From assembly GCA_937952285.1 (NCBI GenBank), contig CALFZE010000055.1, positions 1 through 17,525 on the forward strand: a DNA stretch of 17,525 bases. Reading direction: 5' to 3'. Of the stretch, positions 1 to 7,712 are shown in pieces; within the stretch, counting starts at the first letter, position 1, and each line of letters starts with the position of its first letter. The DNA comes from UBA2428 sp002343545. Its GTDB lineage: Bacteria > Bdellovibrionota > UBA2428. The notes beneath the pieces are model-generated. The model had not been told where the DNA came from and searched no databases. It worked only from the letters and a program-made list of their open reading frames with translations. Made by a program: the position numbers and the translations under genes.

Positions 1-58
1 TCTTACAGATAAAGATCCCGTGCCCTATCTACCCACTACGACCCGGGGAGAACCCCGA

Positions 59-1495
59 TCAAAAGCCCCGGTAGAACTCGGAGAGCTGGGCCGAGCGCGC
101 CCACGCGTTCAAGTTCCAGCGCACGGCCGTTTCGGTCAGGTCCTTTTCCTCTTCCGTCACGAAGCGACGATCCCCGAGCCGGGCTTTGAACTCGCGGGCG
201 AGATCTTGGAAATCCTTCTCGTACTTGGCCCTCGCGAGCCGAAGCCGGCTGCGCTGGCTGGCGTTGAGACGGAGCGAGCCGGCGAGCGAAGCGTAGGCTC
301 CTTCTTCGAAAGCTTCGAGGGGGAGGAACGCGCCCGGCACGCCTTTGAGGATACGGCCGAAGTAGACGATGCCCGGGTCGCCCAGGCCCGCCGCTTCGGC
401 CAGGGCGATGCCCTTCTTCCAGAGCTCGTCGCCCTCGACGGTGGGACGGAGCACGAGGGTACGGGACGTGGACTCCACGTACGCCGGACTTTCCCAAACC
501 CGCAAGGCCACCGAGTCCGAGCTTCGCTCGGCGAGTTCCGAGAGTTCACCGAGGCCGTGTCCCGAATCGCGGAGTTCGACGCCCACGCGCAGCATCGAGG
601 CGTCCGAGGCCGGGCCGTAGATCTCGCCGCGGAAGCCGACGCCGAAAAACTTGGACCCTTGATCCAAGACCGCCCGCAAGTTCTCCGGAAAGTCCGAGAG
701 GGCCGGGAGCATCGTCCGGTCGTTCGGGTGGAGCCGGTTCTCGAGGCCCCGCAGAAAGACGTAGTCGTTGAGTTGCTTGACCCAGTGTCGGAGCGCCCGC
801 ATTTTCTCGGCCGGGTAGTCGGCGGGCAACTCGAAAACGATGTGCAAGTGGAAGCCGGCTTCCTCGCCGCCGAAGCGCGCCGCGACCTCGCGCATCTGCC
901 CGACGGTGCGGGGCAAGCTGATCTCGTAGCTCGCGTGCTTGATTTCCAACGTCTTCTGGTTGTCGATGCTGAGCTCCGGCGACAGGTAGGCCGGGCGGCG
1001 CGAAGTCGGAACTTTATTCACGTAACTGCGCTCCAGGATGCGGACCCGTTCCTCGAGCGGCTTGGCGAACCAAGCCGCTTCGTCGATGTCGAGCGGGCGA
1101 AAGAGGTCGGCGACCGCGGCGTGGCGGGTCTCCTTCTCGAAGGAATGCGTGACGAGGGTCGCGGTCCCGTCGACGCGACGGGCGCCGCGAAAGTGCGGAC
1201 TCTGCTCGATGAGCGCGTCGAGGATCTCGGCCGCCGAGGCTCCCATCCGGGCGACGCGGGCGGCGGCGTTCCGCGCGTCTTCGGGCGTTCGGACCAATGC
1301 GGAAAGCTTTTGGGCGCGTTCCGCGAAGCTCCCGCCGGCATTCAGGACGGCGTCGATGGCGTCGGCTCCCAACGAAGGGCCCGACAAGGCTTCCGCAAGG
1401 GCCGGGCCGCAGTCGATCCCGTTCGCGAGCGCCGAGGCCGTTCCGAACGACGATCCCAGCGCCCAGACCACGAGCATTCGACGTACGAAAGGCAT
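59..1495 (-). CDS. Exported protein of unknown function, 478 aa
   Basis: I do not recognise this family. The N-terminus is a plausible Sec signal peptide: Arg at 5-6, a hydrophobic stretch at 7-22, and Ala-Leu-Ala near 22-24 as a likely cleavage site, so the mature protein is probably periplasmic or secreted. The first third is Ala-rich and helical. The middle carries an alternating strand-like motif with two histidines (H216 and H218 in GFHLHIVFE), and a similar strand (LRVGVELRD) lies near 303-310. The last 80 residues are charged and helical. The HxH strand distantly recalls amidoligase/GCS-type proteins, but I cannot support that assignment. The ATG at 1495 is the farthest upstream start available because an in-frame stop lies three codons before it. 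No Shine-Dalgarno sequence precedes it. A FliA-like promoter sits immediately upstream, so the mRNA may be leaderless. It is transcribed divergently from the chemosensory operon. Confidence 0.8.
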   Translation of the reverse strand: MPFVRRMLVVWALGSSFGTASALANGIDCGPALAEALSGPSLGADAIDAVLNAGGSFAERAQKLSALVRTPEDARNAAARVARMGASAAEILDALIEQSPHFRGARRVDGTATLVTHSFEKETRHAAVADLFRPLDIDEAAWFAKPLEERVRILERSYVNKVPTSRRPAYLSPELSIDNQKTLEIKHASYEISLPRTVGQMREVAARFGGEEAGFHLHIVFELPADYPAEKMRALRHWVKQLNDYVFLRGLENRLHPNDRTMLPALSDFPENLRAVLDQGSKFFGVGFRGEIYGPASDASMLRVGVELRDSGHGLGELSELAERSSDSVALRVWESPAYVESTSRTLVLRPTVEGDELWKKGIALAEAAGLGDPGIVYFGRILKGVPGAFLPLEAFEEGAYASLAGSLRLNASQRSRLRLARAKYEKDFQDLAREFKARLGDRRFVTEEEKDLTETAVRWNLNAWARSAQLSEFYRGF

Positions 1496-1501
1496 GGGGG
1501 T

Positions 1502-1529
1502 TTATCGGTCGAACGGAGCCGCGACTTGA
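1502..1529 (-). promoter_or_regulatory. Candidate sigma28 (FliA)-like promoter for the 59-1495 gene
   Basis: Read on the minus strand, TCAAGTCG (1529-1522) and ACCGATAA (1509-1502) resemble the FliA boxes TAAAGTTT and GCCGATAA. The -10 box matches at 7 of 8 bases and the -35 box at 5 of 8. The spacer is 12 nt against the usual 11. A transcript from it would begin at or very near the ATG at 1495, which fits the absence of a ribosome-binding site. A single site could be coincidence. Confidence 0.35.
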
Positions 1530-1631
1530 AAGGACGCGACGCCGCGTCCCGTCCGCCGGCAACGCCGCGCCAAACCGCGCTCGACGCGGGGCCCCTAAAC
1601 GGAGGCGCGAAGCTCGGGAGGAGCCTCGCCG

Positions 1632-1714
1632 CGCGCGCTAAGCGCGCGAAAGGGAACGCCTCCGAATATCTCGCTTAAGTCGAAATATCCTTAGCGAAAA
1701 GCGCCCGACTAAGG
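1632..1714. promoter_or_regulatory. Divergent intergenic region with clustered CTTAG/CTAAG elements
   Basis: The 295-bp gap between the 59-1495 gene and cheA1 (1496-1790) has no convincing gene. It becomes AT-richer from about 1660. Within it are CTAAG at 1638-1642 (inside a perfect 7-bp hairpin CGCGCGC-TAA-GCGCGCG at 1632-1648), the palindrome CTTAAG at 1674-1679, CTTAG at 1690-1694 and CTAAG at 1709-1713. The last two form an inverted repeat, CCTTAG (1689-1694) with CTAAGG (1709-1714). AATATC is also directly repeated at 1665 and 1684. These could be operator half-sites for the cheA1 promoter. I see no clear sigma70 -35/-10 pair. Confidence 0.3.
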
Positions 1715-1751
1715 CACCGAAGACGATGTCAATTAAAAACATTTTTGCTCG

Positions 1752-1783
1752 CATTCTGAAGGCGCGCGGCTTCGCGCAGAATG
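1752..1783 (+). promoter_or_regulatory. Stem-loop in the cheA1 leader, abutting the start codon
   Basis: CATTCTG (1752-1758) is exactly complementary to CAGAATG (1777-1783). An inner CGCG/CGCG pair (1763-1766 with 1773-1776) extends the stem after a 4-nt one-sided bulge, leaving a 6-nt loop. The stem ends 7 nt before the cheA1 ATG at 1791 and touches the only Shine-Dalgarno-like bases (TGAGA, 1782-1786). It could therefore control translation of the operon's first gene. The inverted repeat is seen directly; the function is inferred. Confidence 0.35.
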
Positions 1784-1790
1784 AGATCGC

Positions 1791-4553
1791 ATGGACCGCA
1801 ATCCGTCGCACGCGAACGAATCGCTCCGCGAGTTTCTCGGGGAAGGACAGGAGATCCTTTCCCGGGTAACGACGCTGCTCGCGCGCGACCGCGTCGCGAC
1901 GATCGGACAGGATGACCTGGACGCCCTCTACCGCGACGTCCACACGCTCAAAGGGTCCGCGCAACTCTTCGGCTTTCGTCACCTGGCGCTCGTCTCGCAC
2001 GTCGCCGAGGCGTGCTTGGAGCCGGTGCGCCGGCGGGTCCTTTCGCTCGACGAGGAAATGACCGATCGGCTCCTCGGCTGCGTCGACTTCATGGAGAAGG
2101 TACTCGCGAATCCGCAGATGGACTTGGGGGACGACCCCGAGCTCGTGGCCGAGCTCGGGCGCCTCGTGCCCGCGATGAGCTCCTTCGCTTCGGAGCGGGT
2201 CAACGGCGGGGAGCTCATGATCCCCCGCGAAGCCCACCCCGACGAGGACCACGGCGTTCACGAAAAGAAAGCCGCTCCCGCCGCGACGATGCCGACGGCG
2301 CCGCCCGAAGCTCCGCCGACGGCGCGCGCGGCCTCGGCCGCCATCCCGCTTGCCGAAGAGACGCGAGGATCGGCCGCCTCCCCGCCGCCGGCCCCTCCCT
2401 CGTCGCCGCCCGAAGCACCCGGCGGCGACGGCCGCGCCGAGGGGAACCTGGAAGCCTCGAGTATCCGCGTGAACGTGGCCCTCCTCGATCGGCTCATGAA
2501 CCTCGTCGGCGAGCTCGTGCTCGTGCGAAACCAAGTCCTGCAGCACGCCCGCGCGAGCGAAGACCACGCCTTTCTTTCGTTGACCCAACGCCTCGATCTC
2601 GTGACGGCGGAGCTCCAAGACCAGGCCATGCGCACGCGCATGCAGCCGGTCAGCCTGCTCTTCTCGAAGTTCCAGCGCGTCGTGCGGGACCTCGGCAAGG
2701 AGCTCGGCAAGAAAATCGAGCTCAAGCTCGGCGGCGCCGAGACGGAGCTCGACAAGTCGCTCATCGAAGCGATCCGCGATCCGCTGACGCACATCGTGCG
2801 CAACTCCTGCGACCACGGACTCGAGAACCCGCTCGATCGCAAACGCGCCGGCAAGGGCGAGCGCGGCACCCTCTCGCTCGACGCCTACCAAGAAGGCGGA
2901 CAAGTCGTCATCGAGATCGTGGACGACGGCCGCGGCATCGACCCGAACTTCATCCTGAAGCGGGCGCTCGAGAAGGGACTGCTGAGCTCGGATCGCGCCG
3001 CGGCCCTGACGCCGCCGCAGATCCAGGAGCTCGTCTTCCTGCCCGGCTTCTCGACCGCGACCGAAGTCACCGCCTTCTCGGGCCGCGGCGTCGGCATGGA
3101 CGTCGTCCGCACGAACGTCGAGAAAGTCGGCGGCGTCATCGAGCTCGCGAGCCGGCCCGGCAAGGGAACCTCGATCAAGCTGCGCATTCCCCTCACGCTC
3201 GCGATCGTGCCGGCCATGGTCGTCGAGTCGGGCGGCGTGGCCTACGCGATCCCGCAGATCAAGCTCCAGGAGTTGCTGCTCATCGACCCCAACTCGAACG
3301 CGCTCGAGCGCCTGCAGGGCAAGGCCTTCTACCGACTGCGCGGCGAGCTCCTTCCGCTCGTCGACCTGAGCGCGACGCTCGGACGCGGAGACTCGGCCGA
3401 GGCGGCGGGCCTCCTGAACGTGGCCGTCGTGAAGGGCGAGAACGCGACCTACGGCATCATCGTGGACCGCATCCGCGACACGGCCGATATCGTCGTGAAG
3501 CCGCTCTCGTCGTTCCTCAAGGACCTCAAGATCTATTCGGGGGCGACGATCCTCGGCAACGGGCAGGTCGCGCTCATCCTGGACATCCAGGGGCTCGCGG
3601 AACACGCGCGCGCCGTGCGAATCCGCGCCGACTCGGAAAACGCCGACGCCGGCGCGCGTACCGACGAAGGAAAGTTCAACCAGGACATGGGCGAGTACCT
3701 CGTGTTCCGGATCGCCGGCGAAGAGTCCTACGCCGTGCCGCTCTCGCTCGTTTATCGACTCGAAGAGCTGCCCGCCAGCGCCATCCAAAAATCGGGTAAG
3801 GAGCTCGTCACGCCTTACCGTGACGGGCTCCTCCCGATTCTTTGCCTCGAGCACGCGCTGGGGCTCCTGCCCCCGACGGCTTGGCCCGACTTCGACGAGC
3901 GAGTTCCCATCTTCGTCGTCGAAAAGCGCGGCCGCTACTACGGCTTCGCGGTCGAGGACATCCAGGACATCGTCTCGCTCGAGAGCGACGTGGGCGCGCC
4001 GCTGACCGACAGCCCCGGCGTGCTCGGCACGCTGCTGAGCGCCGAGGGCGAGGCGCGCACGGTCATCGACGTCATCGGGATTCTCGAGCGCTCCACCCGG
4101 CCCGACGACGCCGCCGCGGGCGCGGAGAAGCGCCGGGGACGCACCGAGCCGGCCGAGCCCGCGAAGCTCCGCAAAGCCCGCGTGCTCTTCGTCGAGGACA
4201 CCCCCTTCTTCGTCAAGCAGATCGGCCGCATCCTCTACGATCTGGGCCTGGACGTCGTCCACGCCCCGAACGGCGAAGAGGCCCTCAAGATCCTCGACGA
4301 ACGGGGCGAACGCACGCCCTTCGACGTCGTGCTCTCCGACATCGAGATGCCGCGCATGAACGGCTTCGCGCTCGCCCGGGCGGTGCGCGCCCACCCGACG
4401 CACGCGAAACTGCCGATGATCGCGCTCACGACCCGCTTCCGCGACGCCGACCTCGTGACGGGTCGCGAGGCCGGCTTCAACGTCTACCTGGAGAAGCTCA
4501 AGCGCGACGAGCTCGTGACGACCCTCCACAAGCTCCTAGGAGAAAGCCCATGA
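1791..4553 (+). CDS. cheA: Hybrid chemosensory histidine kinase CheA-CheW-REC (CheA1)
   Basis: Cytosolic kinase of a chemoreceptor array; it autophosphorylates on its Hpt histidine and passes phosphate to receivers. Order: Hpt at 1-120 with H51 in DVHTLKGSA; Pro/Ala-rich linker at about 140-220 with no P2 response-regulator-binding domain; dimerisation segment at about 225-285; HATPase with N338 in the N box (RNSCDHGLE), DDGRG at 378-382 and GRGVGM at 431-436; CheW-like domain at about 465-605; a second CheW-like domain at about 635-768; and a C-terminal receiver at about 795-918 with E802/D803, phospho-acceptor D850 in VVLSDIEMP, T880 and K902. At 920 aa it is longer than a classical CheA because of the extra CheW and REC domains. 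The ATG at 1791 is fixed by an in-frame TGA at 1782-1784. The stop overlaps the cheW start. The fused receiver is the expected phosphate acceptor, as in FrzE-type proteins, or acts as a sink. All catalytic residues appear intact. Confidence 0.97.
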   Translation: MDRNPSHANESLREFLGEGQEILSRVTTLLARDRVATIGQDDLDALYRDVHTLKGSAQLFGFRHLALVSHVAEACLEPVRRRVLSLDEEMTDRLLGCVDFMEKVLANPQMDLGDDPELVAELGRLVPAMSSFASERVNGGELMIPREAHPDEDHGVHEKKAAPAATMPTAPPEAPPTARAASAAIPLAEETRGSAASPPPAPPSSPPEAPGGDGRAEGNLEASSIRVNVALLDRLMNLVGELVLVRNQVLQHARASEDHAFLSLTQRLDLVTAELQDQAMRTRMQPVSLLFSKFQRVVRDLGKELGKKIELKLGGAETELDKSLIEAIRDPLTHIVRNSCDHGLENPLDRKRAGKGERGTLSLDAYQEGGQVVIEIVDDGRGIDPNFILKRALEKGLLSSDRAAALTPPQIQELVFLPGFSTATEVTAFSGRGVGMDVVRTNVEKVGGVIELASRPGKGTSIKLRIPLTLAIVPAMVVESGGVAYAIPQIKLQELLLIDPNSNALERLQGKAFYRLRGELLPLVDLSATLGRGDSAEAAGLLNVAVVKGENATYGIIVDRIRDTADIVVKPLSSFLKDLKIYSGATILGNGQVALILDIQGLAEHARAVRIRADSENADAGARTDEGKFNQDMGEYLVFRIAGEESYAVPLSLVYRLEELPASAIQKSGKELVTPYRDGLLPILCLEHALGLLPPTAWPDFDERVPIFVVEKRGRYYGFAVEDIQDIVSLESDVGAPLTDSPGVLGTLLSAEGEARTVIDVIGILERSTRPDDAAAGAEKRRGRTEPAEPAKLRKARVLFVEDTPFFVKQIGRILYDLGLDVVHAPNGEEALKILDERGERTPFDVVLSDIEMPRMNGFALARAVRAHPTHAKLPMIALTTRFRDADLVTGREAGFNVYLEKLKRDELVTTLHKLLGESP

Positions 4554-5002
4554 GCGAAGCCTCGCTGCAGCAACTCACGACCTTCTGGATCGACTCGAAC
4601 CTCTACGGGATCGACGTCCAGGGGGTGCAGGAAGTCACGAAGAGCCTGCCCCTGACGCCCGTACCGCTCGCGCCCACGAGCATCGCCGGCCTGCTCAACC
4701 TGCGAGGCCAGATCGCCACGGCGATCGGGCTGCGGCAGCTCTTCGCGATGCCGCCCGCGGCGGATTCGGCCAAGGAAAGTCTCGTCATCTGCCGCCAGGA
4801 CGGCTGTCTCATCGCCCTCGTCGTGGACGAGATCGGCGACGTCATCGAGGTCTCGCCGAAGGACTTCGAGGAGGCCCCGCAGACCATGCCCGAATCCGTG
4901 CGCGCGTACTCGCGCGGCGTCTACAAACTCGAGAAGAACGTGCTCACGTTGGTCGACGTGGGTTGCGTGACCGAAAAGTTCAACCCCGGCAAGAGCGTCT
5001 AA
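4550..5002 (+). CDS. cheW: Chemotaxis coupling protein CheW
   Basis: This 150-aa protein is a single CheW/SH3-like domain that couples receptors to the P5 domain of CheA. Typical signatures are the N-terminal strand TTFWIDSNLYGIDV (10-23), NLRGQI at 50-55 with R52 equivalent to the conserved receptor-contact arginine, and VVDEIGDVIEV at 91-101. The length is near the family norm. The ATG at 4550 overlaps the cheA1 stop in an ATGA junction, with AGGAG at 4538-4542 as the ribosome-binding site, so translation is probably coupled to cheA1. Because both kinases in this operon already carry two CheW-like domains, this free CheW may serve as an extra array scaffold or adaptor. Confidence 0.95.
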   Translation: MSEASLQQLTTFWIDSNLYGIDVQGVQEVTKSLPLTPVPLAPTSIAGLLNLRGQIATAIGLRQLFAMPPAADSAKESLVICRQDGCLIALVVDEIGDVIEVSPKDFEEAPQTMPESVRAYSRGVYKLEKNVLTLVDVGCVTEKFNPGKSV

Positions 5003-5023
5003 GCACCGAAAGGAACGAGGAAG

Positions 5024-6601
5024 ATGGCAACCGCAAGAACGAGCTCCGAACACGAGAAGCCCGAAAAAACCGACAAGAAGAAGATCACGGCGCAGATCAA
5101 CGAAGGCCTGCGCGACGCGGTGGACGCGAGCTTCGCCGTCATCGAGTTCGACCCGAACGGCACCATCCTCGCGGCTAACCCGAACTTCCTCCGCGCGATG
5201 GGCTACGCCGAAGGCGAAGTCCTGGGACGCCATCATTCCATGTTCTGCGACCCCGACTACACCCGCGGCATGGAGTACAAACGTTTCTGGGAGTCCCTTT
5301 ACTCCGGGCAAGCGCAGGTCGGCGAGTTCCGCCGGCGCGACAAAGGCGGCCGGGACATCTGGATCCAGGCGGCCTACAGTCCCCTCAAGGACTCGCGCGG
5401 CCGCGTCTACCGCGTCGTGAAAGTCGCCTCCGACATCACCGAGCTCAAGCGCGCCGCCGTCATGAAGCAGATGGTCGACCTTTCGCCGATCAACACGATG
5501 CTCGCCAACCCCGACGGCCAGCTCATCTACATGAACGAGAACAGCCGCAAGACGCTGCGCACGCTCGAGGCGCACCTGCCCGACAAGGTCGACAACTTCA
5601 TCGGCAAGTCGATCGACCAGTTCCACAAGAACCCCGACCACCAGCGGCGGATCATCGCGGACCCGCGTAACCTACCGATCCGTTCCAAGATCAAGGTCGG
5701 TCCGGCCATCCTCGACCTGCTCGTCTCACCGATCCGCGACGTCGCGGGCAACTACATCGGCCCCATGGTCACGTGGGAACTCATCACCGAGAAGGTCCGC
5801 GTGGCCGAAACCCTGGGCGAGACGGCCAGCCAGCTCGCCGCCGCCGCCGAAGAGATGTCGGCGACCGCAACCCAACTGAACCAGAACGCGACGCTGACCT
5901 CGGACCAGTCGAACGCGGCCGCCGCGAGCACCGAGGAAGTCTCGAAAGGCGTCCAGGTCGTCGCGACGAACACGGAAGAGCTCGTCGCCTCGATCAAGGA
6001 GATCTCGCGCAACACGGCGGAAGCCGCGAACGTCTCGCGCGAGACCGCGAGCAAGGCGAAGAGCACGAACGCGACCATCCAGAAGCTGGGCGCCAGCTCC
6101 GAGGAGATCGGCAACGTCATCAAGGTCATCAGCTCGATCGCCCAACAGACGAACCTCCTCGCGCTGAACGCGACCATCGAGGCCGCGCGCGCCGGCGAGG
6201 CCGGCAAGGGCTTTGCCGTGGTCGCGAACGAAGTGAAGGAACTCGCCAAGCAGACCGCCAAGGCGACGGAAGACATCACCAACCGCATCAACGCCATCCA
6301 GGCCGATACGAAGGACTCGGTCTCCGCCATCACGGAGATCGCGAACTTCATCGAACGCCTGAACTCGATCTCGGTCGCGATCGCCGCGGCCGTCGAGGAA
6401 CAGACCGCGACGGCGAACGAAGTCGCCCGCGTCGTGAAGGAAAGCAACCGGGGCGTCGAAAGCATCGCGGACGTCATCCGCAACGTGAGCGGCGCCGCGC
6501 GCCAGAGCTCCTCGGGATCGGCCCAGGCGCTCGAGGCGACCCACTCGCTCGCGCGCCTGGCGGACCGACTCAAGGAGCTCGTCCAGAGCACGCAGGCCTG
6601 A
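5024..6601 (+). CDS. Soluble PAS-PAS methyl-accepting chemoreceptor
   Basis: This 525-aa receptor has no transmembrane segment, signal peptide or HAMP domain, so it is cytosolic. Order: charged N-terminus; PAS1 at about 30-143, ending in the PAC-type VKVASDITELKR; PAS2 at about 148-256 (MVDLSPINTMLANPDG...); then a long coiled-coil signalling domain at about 260-522. The hairpin tip is highly conserved: IAQQTNLLALNATIEAARAG followed by EAGKGFAVVANEVKELA (372-408). Three sites match the methylation consensus exactly (E276/E277, E318/E319, E458/E459), which makes it the likely substrate of the adjacent CheR and CheB. There is no C-terminal CheR-tethering pentapeptide. The architecture recalls BdlA, and FrzCD in lacking a membrane anchor. 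The PAS ligand cannot be read from sequence. Start: ATG at 5024 behind GAGGAAG, 21 bp after cheW. Confidence 0.95.
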   Translation: MATARTSSEHEKPEKTDKKKITAQINEGLRDAVDASFAVIEFDPNGTILAANPNFLRAMGYAEGEVLGRHHSMFCDPDYTRGMEYKRFWESLYSGQAQVGEFRRRDKGGRDIWIQAAYSPLKDSRGRVYRVVKVASDITELKRAAVMKQMVDLSPINTMLANPDGQLIYMNENSRKTLRTLEAHLPDKVDNFIGKSIDQFHKNPDHQRRIIADPRNLPIRSKIKVGPAILDLLVSPIRDVAGNYIGPMVTWELITEKVRVAETLGETASQLAAAAEEMSATATQLNQNATLTSDQSNAAAASTEEVSKGVQVVATNTEELVASIKEISRNTAEAANVSRETASKAKSTNATIQKLGASSEEIGNVIKVISSIAQQTNLLALNATIEAARAGEAGKGFAVVANEVKELAKQTAKATEDITNRINAIQADTKDSVSAITEIANFIERLNSISVAIAAAVEEQTATANEVARVVKESNRGVESIADVIRNVSGAARQSSSGSAQALEATHSLARLADRLKELVQSTQA

Positions 6602-6615
6602 GGCGCGATCGGGAG

Positions 6616-7698
6616 ATGAAAGTCTTGGTGGTCGACGATTCCGTCGTTTTTCGCTCGCAGATCACGGCTTGCCTGCGGGAAATTCCCGGCGTGCAAGTCG
6701 TCGGCAGCGCGGCCAACGGCCGGATCGCGCTCCAGAAGATCGAGCAGACGAGCGTCGACCTCGTCACGCTCGACATGGAAATGCCCGAGCTCGACGGCCT
6801 GGCCACGCTGCGCGAGATACGGTCGCGCGGGCTTAAACTCCGCTCGCTCGTGTTCTCGTCGCACACGACGAAGGGCGCCGAGAAGGCCCTCCAAGCGCTC
6901 GCGCTCGGGGCGACCGACGTCATCGCCAAACCCGCGGGCGACGCCCAGAGTTTCGAGCGGGCCTCGGAGTCCATCCGCGAGCGACTCGTACCGAAGGTCG
7001 TTCAGTTCATGGACCCTTGGCTTCGCAGCGTGCGCCCGCCCGCGGCGGGGGCGGCCGCACCGATGCCGGCCGCACCGAAGTCCGCCGCGCTCGCGACGGT
7101 CCCGCGCAAGGACCTGCAGCTCTTTCGCCCGCACGTTTGCGTGATCGCGTCCTCGACGGGCGGCCCCCAAGCGCTCGAGATCCTCCTGCGGTCCTTGCCC
7201 CGCAAGCCGGCCCGCCCCATCCTCATCGCGCAGCACATGCCACCCGTCTTCACCGAGATCCTCGCCAAACGCCTGGGCGAGGCGACGGGACTCGACGTGC
7301 GGGAAGCCCGGGCGGAGGAAGTCCTGGCCCCGGGCGTCGTTCGCATCTGTCCGGGCGACTGGCACCTTCGCCTCGCCCGCAACGCGAAAGGCGAAATGCT
7401 CACGAAGCTCGCCCAGGATCCCGCGCGCAACTCCGTGCGCCCCGCCGCGGATTACCTCTTCGAGAGCGCGGCCGACGAATTCCCGGGGCGTTGCCTGGGC
7501 GTCGTGCTGACCGGCATGGGCGAGGACGGCGCCGCCGGCGCCCGGCGGATTCGCCACCGGGACGGCGCCGTCGTCATCCAAGACCGCGAAAGCTGCGTCG
7601 TCTTTGGCATGCCCGGGGCGGTCTTCGCCGCGGGCGACTTCGATGCCCAGGGCACCCTGCCCGAACTCGGCGCGATCCTGGGCGCGCGATTGGGATAG
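6616..7698 (+). CDS. cheB: Chemoreceptor protein-glutamate methylesterase CheB
   Basis: 360 aa. Removes methyl groups from receptor glutamates, and usually deamidates glutamines, when its receiver is phosphorylated by CheA. Receiver at 1-125: D7/D8, phospho-acceptor D53 in TLDMEMP, S81/S82 and K105 in AKP. An Ala/Pro-rich linker at about 138-165 joins the C-terminal esterase, whose catalytic residues are S180 in SSTGGP, H207 in AQHMPP and D304 in GMGEDGA. All appear intact. I start it at ATG 6616, giving MKVLVVDDS, the normal CheB N-terminus; the same frame stays open upstream inside the receptor gene but that part is a shadow. GGGAG abuts the ATG and GAGG lies 12 nt upstream. The gap from the receptor gene is 14 bp. 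The gene encodes the only receiver here not fused to a kinase. Confidence 0.96.
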   Translation: MKVLVVDDSVVFRSQITACLREIPGVQVVGSAANGRIALQKIEQTSVDLVTLDMEMPELDGLATLREIRSRGLKLRSLVFSSHTTKGAEKALQALALGATDVIAKPAGDAQSFERASESIRERLVPKVVQFMDPWLRSVRPPAAGAAAPMPAAPKSAALATVPRKDLQLFRPHVCVIASSTGGPQALEILLRSLPRKPARPILIAQHMPPVFTEILAKRLGEATGLDVREARAEEVLAPGVVRICPGDWHLRLARNAKGEMLTKLAQDPARNSVRPAADYLFESAADEFPGRCLGVVLTGMGEDGAAGARRIRHRDGAVVIQDRESCVVFGMPGAVFAAGDFDAQGTLPELGAILGARLG

Positions 7699-7712
7699 GA
7701 GCCCGCACACAT

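Noticed and set aside
44..57. CGGGG-AGAA-CCCCG hairpin just after the stop of the 59-1495 gene
   Set aside because: The stem is only 5 bp and no T-tract follows on the minus strand, so I do not call it a terminator.
20..1678. Long plus-strand frame opposite the 59-1495 gene
   Set aside because: Low-complexity Arg/Glu/Gly composition and no ribosome-binding site; the minus-strand frame has a signal peptide and balanced composition.
1638..4529. 963-codon open frame antisense to cheA1, and similar long antisense frames opposite the receptor, cheB and cheA2
   Set aside because: Composition is Arg/Glu/Asp/Val-rich with no domain, as expected from the mirrored third-position GC bias of the real genes on the plus strand.
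5773..6615. Upstream extension of the cheB frame into the receptor gene
   Set aside because: The extension is Arg-rich shadow sequence; MKVLVVDDS at 6616 is the standard CheB N-terminus.
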